This document shows positions 16,450 to 25,548 of a stretch of 64,000 nucleotides of DNA, in pieces (positions within the stretch are counted from its first letter, which is position 1; each line of letters opens with the position of its first letter). The translations under genes and the position numbers were made by a program. This DNA comes from an uncultured Pseudohongiella sp. (GTDB lineage: Bacteria > Pseudomonadota > Gammaproteobacteria > Pseudomonadales > Pseudohongiellaceae), in contig CACAEJ010000002.1 of the NCBI GenBank assembly GCA_902531515.1, positions 124,001 through 188,000 of the forward strand, written 5' to 3'. Below the pieces are notes generated by a model. It saw only the letters and a list, made by a program, of their open reading frames with translations. It made no database searches and was not told the origin of the DNA.

Positions 16450-18879
16450 ATGATTGCTTTTGTAAAAAGATTTAACGTCTTACTTTGTGCTTTGCTTTTC
16501 AGTAATTCTGTTTTATCCCAAGAATTAACCCGGGTTCCCATAGACGGGCTAGATAAACCTGTTGAAATCTTGAAGGATCGTTGGGGCATTTCTCACATTT
16601 ACGCGCAGACAGAGCATGATCTTTTTTTTGCACAAGGCTACAGCGCAGCGCGAGATCGATTATTTCAATTTGAAATATGGAGAGCGCAGGCGACGGGGAC
16701 CGTTGCCGAAATACTTGGACCAAGGGCTATAGACAGAGACCATGGTACTCGGTTATTTAAATTCCGCGGACCTATGCACGAGGAGATGAGTCACTATCAT
16801 CCCCATGGTGCTGATATTATCACTTCATTTGTTCACGGAGTGAACGCCTATATTGACGAGGCTCTGCAAGATCCCGAAAGTTTACCACTACCTTTCAAGT
16901 TGCTGGATATTGAACCCAAGCATTGGACTGAGGAGGTTGTGATATCCAGGCACCAAGGTTTGCTTGGTAACATTGCTCAAGAGTTGAGCACGGGCCGGGC
17001 AGTTTGCTCAATCGGTGAGGACAAAGTGCGTGAGCTTCGATATTTTCATCCACATGATCCGATCCTGACATTAGACCCTCTTATTAACTGTGATTCGCTG
17101 CTGAATAATGACATCTTGCATTTGTACAACAGTTATCGTCGTCCAATTCGATTTCAACCAAATGATATAGCTTTGGCCCAGTATCGAAACTCAGAAGAAT
17201 CCTACGAGACTATTGCCGCGGTTCTCTCAGAGGAGGAGCGAGACCTGCAAAAACGAAGTATTGATGATATTGGTAGCAACAATTGGGTAGTTAGTGGTGA
17301 CCTTACCCAGGATGGATGGCCCATGATGATAAATGACCCCCATCGCTCGCAAGCCGTGCCCTCTTTGCGTTACTGGTCTCACTTAGTCGGGCCAGGGTGG
17401 AACGTAATCGGTGGTGGTGAGCCTGAAATTCCTGGAATTTCTATAGGGCATAATGAGTTTGGTGCTTGGGGACTGACTGTTTTTAATACCGATGGTGAAG
17501 ATCTTTATGCTTACGAGATTAACCCAGATGATCCTTCGCAATATCGCTATCAGGGCCAATGGGAAGAGATGCGGGTGATACCTGAAACAATTGAAGTTAA
17601 GGATGCAAGTTCAGTTACGGTGGAACTTAAGTACACCCGGCACGGACCGGTAGTGTTCGAAGATGAAGAAAATCACGTTGCGTATGCCATTCGGCCAGCC
17701 TGGATGGAAGTTGGGGGATCACCGTACTTAGCATCCTTGCGGATGGATCAGGCCGAGAGTTGGGACGAATTTCGCGAAGCATCAAATTTCAGCAACATTC
17801 CCGGCGAGAATATGATCTGGGCGGACAGACAGGGGAATATCGGCTGGCAAGCGGTTGGGATAGCCCCGATCCGCAGGAATTTCAGTGGTATGGTTCCCGT
17901 TCCTGGAGATGGGCGTTACGAGTGGGATGGTTACTTGCCTATAAAAGCCAAGCCAAACGAGTTCAACCCTGATCGTGGTTACATCGAAACTTCCAACAGT
18001 AACTACACTAAACCAGATTATCCTTATCTCGATGCAATTGGTTTCACCTGGACTGATCCTTATCGCTGGGCTAGAGGCAGTGAAGTTTTGGGTTCGGGTC
18101 GAAAGTTCAACATGACAGACATGGTGGAGCTCCAGCATGACTACTTATCCATTCCAGCTCGAACTTTAATTCCTTTTTTTAGAGACTTGGAAGCTGGAGA
18201 TTCTGACGCTGAGCTAGCACGCCAAATGCTACTGAATTGGGACTTCGTGCTAGACAAGAATTCAGTCGAGGCGGGTATCTATGTTGCTTTCGAGAGGCAA
18301 CTACTTGATAACATCGAATCTTTAAAGGTGCCTGAAATTGCTGAATCTTACATTAGCGTGGGTATGAAAACGGCGATAGACATGCTTTTGGCGCCAGACG
18401 GTGATTTTGGTCAGGATCCAATTCAAGGTAGGGACGATTTTTTGTTACGGACTCTCTCAGAGGGTATACAGAATCTTAAACAAAAACTCGGGCCAGAATT
18501 TAAAGACTGGATTTATGGCCAATCAGAATATAAGCATGCACTCATCCGCCACCCTTTAAGTCCGGCACTTAATGAAGAATTAAGAGATCGTTTAAACGTA
18601 GGGCCCGCTCCCAGAGGAGGAAATGGTTTCACGCTGGGTAATACAGGAAGCGGAGACAATCAGACATCGGGTGCTTCTTTCAGGATTTTTGTTGATACTA
18701 GAGATTGGGATAATACTCTCGGCATGAATACTCCTGGCCAGGTCGGTGACCCTGACAGCCCTCTTTACGAAAATTTGTTTGAGCTCTGGGCGAACGATAA
18801 AGTTTTCCCGGCATTTTATTCTAGAGAGAAGATAGAAAGCGTGTTATTTGAGAAGTTAGATTTAATTCCGACAATGTAG
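16450..18879 (+). CDS. Exported penicillin-acylase-family Ntn hydrolase
   Basis: The 809-residue precursor has a signal peptide (FVKRFNVLLCALLFSNSVLSQ) and the alpha-subunit signature FAQGYSAARDRLFQFEIWRA. Its autoprocessing site lies in DDIGSNNWVVSG, where the Ser after Gly, at residue 276, becomes the N-terminal nucleophile of the beta chain. Later blocks GPWNVIGGGEPEIPGISIGHNE-like and TRHGPVV fit the family. Members cleave amide bonds of acylated amines: penicillins, acyl-homoserine lactones or acylated amino acids. The frame opens with TTG at 16447, but the ATG at 16450 is better placed after AAGGAT. The Tat amidohydrolase starts 28 bases after the stop, suggesting an amide-degrading operon. 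Confidence 0.85.
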   Translation: MIAFVKRFNVLLCALLFSNSVLSQELTRVPIDGLDKPVEILKDRWGISHIYAQTEHDLFFAQGYSAARDRLFQFEIWRAQATGTVAEILGPRAIDRDHGTRLFKFRGPMHEEMSHYHPHGADIITSFVHGVNAYIDEALQDPESLPLPFKLLDIEPKHWTEEVVISRHQGLLGNIAQELSTGRAVCSIGEDKVRELRYFHPHDPILTLDPLINCDSLLNNDILHLYNSYRRPIRFQPNDIALAQYRNSEESYETIAAVLSEEERDLQKRSIDDIGSNNWVVSGDLTQDGWPMMINDPHRSQAVPSLRYWSHLVGPGWNVIGGGEPEIPGISIGHNEFGAWGLTVFNTDGEDLYAYEINPDDPSQYRYQGQWEEMRVIPETIEVKDASSVTVELKYTRHGPVVFEDEENHVAYAIRPAWMEVGGSPYLASLRMDQAESWDEFREASNFSNIPGENMIWADRQGNIGWQAVGIAPIRRNFSGMVPVPGDGRYEWDGYLPIKAKPNEFNPDRGYIETSNSNYTKPDYPYLDAIGFTWTDPYRWARGSEVLGSGRKFNMTDMVELQHDYLSIPARTLIPFFRDLEAGDSDAELARQMLLNWDFVLDKNSVEAGIYVAFERQLLDNIESLKVPEIAESYISVGMKTAIDMLLAPDGDFGQDPIQGRDDFLLRTLSEGIQNLKQKLGPEFKDWIYGQSEYKHALIRHPLSPALNEELRDRLNVGPAPRGGNGFTLGNTGSGDNQTSGASFRIFVDTRDWDNTLGMNTPGQVGDPDSPLYENLFELWANDKVFPAFYSREKIESVLFEKLDLIPTM

Positions 18880-18907
18880 AACTAATTGACGATTCAGGGG
18901 CTAAACT

Positions 18908-20377
18908 ATGGCAGCGGAAGATATTTTCGATCGAGACGGCGTCAGATTACCTATTAAAATTGATAGTACTTCTAACGGTGAATATGAGCCGATACAGATC
19001 TCTAAAAGAAATAAGGAAGGGAATAAACTTGCCTTGGACTGGGCAACAACAAACGCAAAGCGTAAAGGTCAGACCAGGCGGGACTTTTTAATATCCAGTT
19101 GCGGCGCTGCGAGTACCTTATTAGCTATAAATCATGCGAATGCCTATTACGGTAAAACTGGAGGCTTTTTTGACATAAAAGGGGAGAGCGCCCTTGAAAC
19201 GGATTATGCAAATGCCCAAGTTGGAGGCGGTGAGTTTATATTTGATGTTCAGGGTCACTATGTCAACCCACAGGGAGATTGGCTATCAAGAATCCCTCCT
19301 GATGCTAGACCTTATGCTGGTATGCAAAAAGCTGCGTGTGCGGCCGGAGGAGAGGGAGACCGCGGATACCTCAATTGCCTTTCTGAAAGTGAGTTCATCA
19401 AAGATATTTTTCTAGATAGTGATACTGACATTATGGTGCTGTCTTTTGTCCCGTCGACGCGTGAGACTGAGCCTGTCACTATTGAGGACGCGGATAAGAC
19501 CCGTCAAATAGTTGCTGAACTTGACGGAAGTAAGAGGTTAATGATTCACGGTCGAGTTAATCCGAACCAGGACGGAGACTTGGAGGCTATGGATGAACTC
19601 GCCGAGAACTGGAACATTTCTGCCTTTAAGACCTACACACAATACGGACCGGGAGGTATAGGGTATTTTCTTCATGATGACCCTGGAGTCGCGATGATTG
19701 AGCGTGCGCAACGATTAGGCGTTCGAAATATCTGTATACATAAGGGGTTACCTTTCGGTCCGCGCTCATACGAACACAGTCAGTCAAGCGATGTTGGTGT
19801 CGTCGCTAAAATGTTCCCTGATATGAATTTCCTTATTTATCATTCTAGTTATGTTAGTACCAATGAGGAGGTTGAATTCGTTGCGGGAGCGGGAAAGGAT
19901 GGAATAGACACATTAATTCAATCTCTCGTTGATAATGATGTTGCACCAAATTCCAATGTATATGCAGAACTAGGGAGCACATGGCGCCTTCTCATGCAAA
20001 AACCAAACGATGCAGCACATGCTCTTGGGAAACTCCTTACTTATTGTGGTGAAGATAATGTCTTGTGGGGCACAGACTCGATTTGGTATGGCTCACCTCA
20101 AGATCAAATACAAGCCTTTCGGACATTTCAAATTTCTGAGGAATATCAAGAAAGATTTGGATATCCTGCAATGACTCAGCGAATCAGAGGAAAGATATTT
20201 GGTAAGAATGCGGCTGGACCTTATGGTATTGATCAAGAAGAGATTCGACGGCTCACGTCTACAGACTTTGTAAGTCAAGAGAAATTGGCGTATCAGGAAA
20301 ACCCTCAACCAAGTTTCTTAACCTACGGTCCAAAAACAAAAAGGGAATTTCTTAACTTACTAAAATGGGGTGGTTAA
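18908..20377 (+). CDS. Tat-exported amidohydrolase-2 family metal hydrolase
   Basis: The 489-residue product has a twin-arginine signal TRRDFLISSCGAAS, but not until residue 56, behind a hydrophilic extension with no alternative Met or GTG start. The catalytic domain shows the HGRVNPNQDGD region, FLIYHSSY (His ligand) and a final LWGTDSIWYGSPQDQ (Asp ligand), as in the amidohydrolase-2 (decarboxylase/lactonase) family. The usual first DxHxH reads Asp113-Val-Gln-Gly-His117, so one metal-ligand His appears replaced. It lies 28 bases after the acylase gene with a GGGG ribosome-binding site. It may act on an acylase product in the periplasm; that link is inferred. Confidence 0.75.
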   Translation: MAAEDIFDRDGVRLPIKIDSTSNGEYEPIQISKRNKEGNKLALDWATTNAKRKGQTRRDFLISSCGAASTLLAINHANAYYGKTGGFFDIKGESALETDYANAQVGGGEFIFDVQGHYVNPQGDWLSRIPPDARPYAGMQKAACAAGGEGDRGYLNCLSESEFIKDIFLDSDTDIMVLSFVPSTRETEPVTIEDADKTRQIVAELDGSKRLMIHGRVNPNQDGDLEAMDELAENWNISAFKTYTQYGPGGIGYFLHDDPGVAMIERAQRLGVRNICIHKGLPFGPRSYEHSQSSDVGVVAKMFPDMNFLIYHSSYVSTNEEVEFVAGAGKDGIDTLIQSLVDNDVAPNSNVYAELGSTWRLLMQKPNDAAHALGKLLTYCGEDNVLWGTDSIWYGSPQDQIQAFRTFQISEEYQERFGYPAMTQRIRGKIFGKNAAGPYGIDQEEIRRLTSTDFVSQEKLAYQENPQPSFLTYGPKTKREFLNLLKWGG

Positions 20378-20474
20378 CTAAAATTTTACTTAATTGGATA
20401 AAGATTCTAGCTGTCTGTTATAGTATCTACAAAATAGGCCATTTAATAACGAATTTTTACAAATTGGAGAGATA

Positions 20475-21050
20475 ATGAAAAACCTAGTTCTAGTCGCGCT
20501 GATCGGGGCACTTGTTCACTTAAAAGCTCAAGCGCTAGAAGAGCCAAGTGCAGCTCTTGCTGAAATTGTTAATTTTCGACAGTACAGCGCGACATTTGCT
20601 AGCGCGGGCCAGCCAACCCGTGACCAATTTCAGACGATCGCGGATAATGGTTTTGAGCGTGTTGTATACATCGCTTTCACCAATAATCCAAATGCATTGC
20701 CTGACGCAGATCAGGTGGTCAAGGGTCTAGGGATGGAGTATATGCAGGTGCCAGTGGACTTTCAAAACCCTCTCCCAGATGAATTTTATGCGTTTGCAGA
20801 CGCTATGGAGCGTAATAAGCAGAAAAAAACGCTGTTACATTGTCAAGTTAATGCTCGAGCAACGGCCTTTAGTTTTCTGTATCGGGTTATTTTTGAAGAC
20901 GTTGCCATCTCAGAGGCTAAAGCTGACATGAATACAGTATGGCAACCTAACGAAGTTTGGAGAGACTTTATTTTCGGTGTTCTAGCGCAACACGATATCG
21001 ATCCTAACTGTGAGGATTGTGATTGGACTTTGCCACCGCCACGTCAATAG
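20475..21050 (+). CDS. Exported BLH/DSP-like phosphatase family protein
   Basis: The 191-residue product has a signal peptide ending near AQA-LE. It belongs to the small tyrosine-phosphatase-like group often called beta-lactamase-hydrolase-like: FASAGQPTRDQFQTIADNGFE is followed by the P-loop HCQVNARA, with Cys123 and Arg128 (a CX4R loop rather than the classical CX5R). A periplasmic phosphatase or sulfur-handling role is possible. The C-terminus adds a CEDC pair (residues near 181-184) that may be structural. GGAGAG precedes the ATG. The gene is followed at once by a strong bidirectional terminator. Confidence 0.7.
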   Translation: MKNLVLVALIGALVHLKAQALEEPSAALAEIVNFRQYSATFASAGQPTRDQFQTIADNGFERVVYIAFTNNPNALPDADQVVKGLGMEYMQVPVDFQNPLPDEFYAFADAMERNKQKKTLLHCQVNARATAFSFLYRVIFEDVAISEAKADMNTVWQPNEVWRDFIFGVLAQHDIDPNCEDCDWTLPPPRQ

Positions 21051-21055
21051 GGTAA

Positions 21056-21084
21056 AAAAAACGGGGTGTGCTGCACCCCGTTTT
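21056..21084. terminator. Strong bidirectional rho-independent terminator
   Basis: An 11-bp perfect stem (AAAACGGGGTG-type arm, 21058-21068, with its complement 21074-21084) closes a 5-base loop and has A-run/T-run flanks. It sits between the stops of two convergent genes (21050 and 21103), so it can terminate both strands. Confidence 0.9.
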
Positions 21085-21102
21085 CAAGAATATATCTACA
21101 GA

Positions 21103-22965
21103 TCAATCATCACCATCGCCTTGGTCGATGTTTTTCCATGAATAAAATCCCATGAACATTTCTTCAAAACTTTGCTCGCCCCAGTTAATCTCAATGCTCG
21201 GATCAGGGTTAGCGGGGTTTTGTTGGGAGTTATCAAACGCGCCTGTTGCAATAATTTGCGTGCCGGCGGGTACCCGATAAGGTTGCGCTAACTCATGTGC
21301 CAACTGCCAGTTGAAGTCATAGTCAGGCACTGACAGTAGCAATTCCTCGCTACCGTCTGGGTACTTTGCAGTAAACTTCATTCTTTTGCCGCGGAAATGC
21401 ATATGTGGCATTAGGCTATAAAGATCTGCTTCTTCGTTTACGTGAGTAACTAGCTGCATTTCATGGTCTTTTGCACCAGCTGGTATTGAAATGGAAAATG
21501 AATTTCCAACTCCTCCACCCATCCTCTGCTCGGGAATTTGTCCTTCTGGGTAAAACCAAATACCAATTTCAGTTTCATCTGTTACTTCTTTACCAGAGGT
21601 TGTGTAGTGCAGTTGTAAATTCAAAGAAGTTCCTGCCTTGAGCAATCCGCCCACACCTTCCTCAGAGAGATTGTAGCTGTTACCTGGTGCGTATCCGGCC
21701 ACCGAACCCATATCAGGGTCGCTGCCACCTAAGAGTCCACCGAGATCTATGTCTGGATTTTCCTGAAAAATCTTATCGATTGGGAGTGGATTACCAGCCG
21801 CTAAGGCCGCGAATAATTCTGCCCTAATAGCTGCAGCTCTTTCTTCGGGCAGGCTATTGATCGCATTAACAAAAAGAGTCTGCGCGTCTGCTGCCCCTTC
21901 CGGTGGAATTACAGTCGTAATGATATGATGAAGGACCTCTTTCTTGTCAGGGGCCACCTCGCTTGCTCTTACCCAACGGTCTTCATTCAAACCTAGGTCA
22001 ATAGGTATGTCTCTATAGTCGAGTACTCCTGTTGCTGGTACAGCTTGCGGTGGAATTTTTACAATTAAATCGGGCTCTCCTAGTTCTTCTGAGATTACCC
22101 ACTTGGTATCAGGCCACTGAAGACCAACTAACGGATCCTCGTCGCCATCAACAGGTGAACCACCATTAACCCATCGAACTAAAGTCTGCATCTCAGCGTC
22201 AGAAAGGTTCATTTGGTTCTTCATTTTGTGGCTTACTTTTGTATCAATTTGCCCAGGCGGCATGCGCTTTGTCATCACCACTTCGCGAATCATTGGAGAC
22301 CAACCCTGAAGTGCCAATTTACTGTCCATAGCGAAAGGGGCGATTCCTCCTTCCCGATGGCAATTTGCGCAGTTCTCTTTTATCACCGGCGCTACGTCTG
22401 CAACGTATGATGGCACCTGATCTGCTCCTGCACCCGTGTATTCAATCTCACTTCCGTCTGTTGTCATTGTTACCAGTGAATCATCTGAGCCGTCCAAGGC
22501 GCGCTGTACTGCGGCTTCCAACTCACTTCCTGTTGGACCGCGATAGATCAATTCGAAAGACTTAGGGTTATAGACAACTGCTTCATCAAGACGCGTAAAT
22601 CCGAGAGCTTCGGATACAAGCTGAGCGTCGTCCATAAGTACGGGGATTTCAACACCCATAGAATCTAGATCTTGAGAGACTGCGTTCCTGTTGGGGTCTA
22701 TTCCAGGATTCATTAGGAAAAATACAACCCCTTGGTCCGCGTATGTGTCTCTTAGTCCCTGGAAGGCAGAGAGCGCAGAAGTATCAGTTGCGCCAATAGC
22801 CTGGGGTAGAATAACCACGGCATTCTGATCGTCGTACCAGGCCATGTGATGTTGTGAGCCTTGATTATCAATCAAGGCAAAATCACCTATTCTCTCTCCT
22901 GCTAAAACTGCCGAAGCAATGCTCGATAATAATGCGGTCGTTAAAAAATATAGAGCTTTTTTCAC
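21103..22965 (-). CDS. Exported redoxin-cytochrome c-copper type II monooxygenase fusion, copy A
   Basis: From the GTG at 22965 (AAGGGGA upstream) the product is 620 residues. It has a signal peptide (VKKALYFLTTALLSSIASAV), then a thioredoxin/AhpC-like domain (about 24-160) with no cysteine. A heme c domain follows, with C199-ANC202-H203 and a likely Met ligand in RMPPGQ (Met235). The C-terminal part is PHM/DBM-like with candidate copper ligands His346-His347 (VLHHI), His453 (LHYTT), His521/His523 (MPHMHFRG) and a Met in EEMFMGF. The only two cysteines are those of the heme site. The family would hydroxylate an unknown substrate in the periplasm, with the heme domain passing electrons to copper. 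It follows its paralogue by 44 bases, so the pair is one operon. Confidence 0.8.
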   Translation of the reverse strand: MKKALYFLTTALLSSIASAVLAGERIGDFALIDNQGSQHHMAWYDDQNAVVILPQAIGATDTSALSAFQGLRDTYADQGVVFFLMNPGIDPNRNAVSQDLDSMGVEIPVLMDDAQLVSEALGFTRLDEAVVYNPKSFELIYRGPTGSELEAAVQRALDGSDDSLVTMTTDGSEIEYTGAGADQVPSYVADVAPVIKENCANCHREGGIAPFAMDSKLALQGWSPMIREVVMTKRMPPGQIDTKVSHKMKNQMNLSDAEMQTLVRWVNGGSPVDGDEDPLVGLQWPDTKWVISEELGEPDLIVKIPPQAVPATGVLDYRDIPIDLGLNEDRWVRASEVAPDKKEVLHHIITTVIPPEGAADAQTLFVNAINSLPEERAAAIRAELFAALAAGNPLPIDKIFQENPDIDLGGLLGGSDPDMGSVAGYAPGNSYNLSEEGVGGLLKAGTSLNLQLHYTTSGKEVTDETEIGIWFYPEGQIPEQRMGGGVGNSFSISIPAGAKDHEMQLVTHVNEEADLYSLMPHMHFRGKRMKFTAKYPDGSEELLLSVPDYDFNWQLAHELAQPYRVPAGTQIIATGAFDNSQQNPANPDPSIEINWGEQSFEEMFMGFYSWKNIDQGDGDD

Positions 22966-23009
22966 AAGTTTTCCCCTTTCAAAATTTCTATAATTAGGTT
23001 GCAGCGAGC

Positions 23010-24875
23010 TTAATCGTCGCCACCTTGATCTAATTCCTTCCACGAGTAGAATCCCATAAACATTTCTTCAAAACTTTGTTCGCCCCAATTCAAGTCGATA
23101 CTTGGATCAGGATTAGCTTTGTTTTGTGCTGAATTATCAAACGCACCAACGGCGCGAATTTTTGTTCCGGCAGGCACTCGGATTGGTTCTGCTAACTCAT
23201 GCACTAACTGCCAGTTAAAGTCATAATCGGGTACCGAGAGAAGTAACTCCTCACTGCCATCTGGGTACTCCGCAAAAAACTTCATTCTTTTGCCGCGGAA
23301 ATGCATATGTGGCATTAGGCTATAAAGGTCAGATTCATTGAGAATATATGTGACTAATTCCATTTCATGGTCTTTCGCGAATGCCGGGATCTCGATGTCA
23401 AAATCGTTTCCAACCCCACCAGTCATTCTCTCTTCAGGCACCTCACCCTCCGGGTAAAAGTAGATGCCGATTTCGGTTTCGTCAGTAACCTCTCTGCCCG
23501 ATGTTGTGTAATGCATCTGCAAACTGAGGCTAGTTCCCGCTTTGAGTAATCCACCAGCACCTTCGGGCGCGACTGACACCGCGTTGCCTGGAGCGTAACC
23601 GCCGAATTGAGGAATGTCATCTTCTCCCCCGAGAATCAGGCCAATTGACAATTGCTCCAGTTCAGGGTTTTCCTCAAAAATTTTCCTAATATTAGGTTGC
23701 TCACCAGCTGCCATAGCGGCGAACATTTCAGCTCTAATCGGTGCAGCTCTTTCTTCGGGCAAGCTATTTAAGGCTTTAACAAAAGCCTGCTGAGGATCAG
23801 GTCTCCCCTCCGGTGGGATCACTGTCGCAATAATATGGTGAAGCACATCTGACTTATCAGGGGCCACCTCGCTTGCTCTTACCCAACGATCTTCAGTCAG
23901 GCCAAGATCTAAAGGTATGTCTCGATAATCCAATACACCTGTTGCTGGTATGGCTTGTGGTGGGATTTTAACGATTAAATCCGGCTCCCCGAATTCTTGA
24001 GCCAGAGTCCATTTAGTGTCAGGCCACTGAAGACCAACTAACGGATCCGCGCCACCTTCAACAGGTGAACCGGCATTTACCCATCGAACTAGGGTCTGCA
24101 TCTCAGCGTCACTAAGGTTCATCTGGTTCTTCATCTTGTGACTGACTTTGTTATCGATCTGACCAGGAGGCATGCGCTTTGTCATCACCACTTCGCGAAT
24201 CATTGGAGACCAGCCTTGAAGTGCCAGCTTGCTATCCATGGCGAAGGGAGCGATTCCTCCTTCTCGGTGACAAGTTGCACAATTTTCTTTAATCACTGGC
24301 GCTACGTCTGCGATGTATGAAGGGACTTGATCTGTTCCTGCGCCGGTGAATTTAATTTCACTGCCGCTTGTTGCAATGGTTACCAGTGAATCGTCGGAGC
24401 CGTCCAAGGCGCGCTGGACTGCGGCTTCCAACTCACTTCCTGTTGGGCCACGATAAATCAATTCGAAAGACCTAGGATTATAAACAACGGCTTCATCAAG
24501 GCGGGTAACTCCAAGTGCTTCGGTTACAAGCTGGGCGTCGTCCATAAGCACTGGAAGTTCTACACCTAAAGAACCTAGATCTTGAGAGACTGCTTCCCGG
24601 TCAGTTTCCATTCCAGGATTCATGAGGAAAAATACAACTCCTTGGTTTGCATATGATTCTCTTAATCCCTCGAAAGCAGTGAGCGCAGGTACATCAGTTG
24701 CACCAACGGCTTGAGGCAGAATGACCACCGCAATCTGGTCGTCGTACCAGGCCATGTGGTGCTGTGTGCCTTGATTATCAATCAATGCAAAGTCACCAAC
24801 TCTCTCTCCTGCAAAAACTGCAGAAGTCAAACTGGTTAGAAGTGTGGTCGTTAGAATATATAAAGCTTTTTTCAC
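23010..24875 (-). CDS. Exported redoxin-cytochrome c-copper type II monooxygenase fusion, copy B
   Basis: The 621-residue paralogue of the gene at 21103 has the same order: signal peptide, cysteine-free redoxin-like domain, CATCH heme site, RMPPGQ, and copper motifs VLHHI, LQMHYTT, MPHMHFRG and EEMFMGFYSW. It also starts at GTG (24875) behind an identical AAGGGGAAAACTT leader, and long DNA stretches match copy A almost exactly, for example around the RMPPGQ region (24165-24212 against 22257-22304). Divergence concentrates in the linker near residues 390-430 and in the substrate-side loops, as expected if the copies took on different substrates. It is the promoter-proximal gene of the pair. 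Confidence 0.8.
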   Translation of the reverse strand: MKKALYILTTTLLTSLTSAVFAGERVGDFALIDNQGTQHHMAWYDDQIAVVILPQAVGATDVPALTAFEGLRESYANQGVVFFLMNPGMETDREAVSQDLGSLGVELPVLMDDAQLVTEALGVTRLDEAVVYNPRSFELIYRGPTGSELEAAVQRALDGSDDSLVTIATSGSEIKFTGAGTDQVPSYIADVAPVIKENCATCHREGGIAPFAMDSKLALQGWSPMIREVVMTKRMPPGQIDNKVSHKMKNQMNLSDAEMQTLVRWVNAGSPVEGGADPLVGLQWPDTKWTLAQEFGEPDLIVKIPPQAIPATGVLDYRDIPLDLGLTEDRWVRASEVAPDKSDVLHHIIATVIPPEGRPDPQQAFVKALNSLPEERAAPIRAEMFAAMAAGEQPNIRKIFEENPELEQLSIGLILGGEDDIPQFGGYAPGNAVSVAPEGAGGLLKAGTSLSLQMHYTTSGREVTDETEIGIYFYPEGEVPEERMTGGVGNDFDIEIPAFAKDHEMELVTYILNESDLYSLMPHMHFRGKRMKFFAEYPDGSEELLLSVPDYDFNWQLVHELAEPIRVPAGTKIRAVGAFDNSAQNKANPDPSIDLNWGEQSFEEMFMGFYSWKELDQGGDD

Positions 24876-25224
24876 AAGTTTTCCCCTTAATCTCAGTGAA
24901 TAATGCAAAAGCATAAAATTGCGGAACACCCCAATTTTACTGAATTTCACAGTCAATGCAGCACATTTTTTTACTTTTAGATTTTTACGACCATTAGCGC
25001 TCTGTAGGCCAATAATCTCGGGAGCTTTTAAAAATTAGTATCTTGAATTATTGGCTTTTCGCTACAGACACTAGTATGGATAATAGTTACTAGAAATTAG
25101 ATCCTCAGTAAATCTGCTTTTTACCGCGCAATTAGGTGTTACTTAACCTCACATATGAGCGGTCTATAGGTTGAATTAAATTTTTAATCGGATTCTGGTT
25201 AGTAAGCGTTTAATTTTGGATTAG
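24876..25224. other. Noncoding leader region upstream of the monooxygenase pair
   Basis: These 349 bases are AT-rich and multiply stopped in all frames I checked. The region presumably carries the minus-strand promoter for the tandem monooxygenase genes on its left side. I could not single out a convincing -35/-10 pair, operator or RNA structure. Confidence 0.4.
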
Positions 25225-25521
25225 GTGAAACTTGGAAATGGCATATTGAGTAAAGCAGTCCTTCTTCTCAACCTAGGAACTCCGTCTGAACCGACGGCGA
25301 AAGGATTACGTGAGTTTTACCGTTATTTTTTCTAAGACCCATACATGTTTGATTTCAATCCTGTTGGTCTCTTGATACTCAGAAATCTTATAATACTGCC
25401 TTTCAGAGCGCCTAGAATCGCCAAGGACTATGAGCGAATTTGGCTAGACGAAGGTTCATCTCTGGAAGTCTATGCAAAAGAACTCCAAGCAAGCGTGCAA
25501 AAATTCATTTACGCAAATTAG
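25225..25521 (+). pseudogene. hemH: Ferrochelatase (hemH) 5' fragment with internal stop
   Basis: The plus-strand frame from GTG 25225 (or TTG 25246) reads SKAVLLLNLGTPSEPTAKG, then REFYRYFF, a TAA, and DPYMFDFNPVG. It continues LIILPFRAPRIAKDYERIW, then LDEGSSLEVYAKELQ, and ends at TAG 25521. This is the conserved N-terminal third of ferrochelatase (LLxNLGTPxxPT, FLSDPxV, ILPFRxPxxAxxYxxIWxxEGSPLxVY). The stop lies where the family has Ser of F-L-S-D-P, consistent with a TCA to TAA change. The remaining two thirds of the gene, including the catalytic His and Glu, are absent. No function is expected unless the remnant is transcribed. Confidence 0.85.
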
Positions 25522-25548
25522 TAAGTAATGAGGCTGAGAGAGCTGCAT

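Noticed and set aside
22966-23043. Upstream Met start for monooxygenase copy A, at 23043
   Set aside because: It would place the start inside the end of copy B and ahead of an identical, well-formed GTG start with ribosome-binding site and signal peptide at 22965.
25225-25521. Reading the hemH remnant as an intact small gene
   Set aside because: An internal TAA interrupts a conserved motif, and two thirds of the enzyme are missing, so a single base error cannot restore it.
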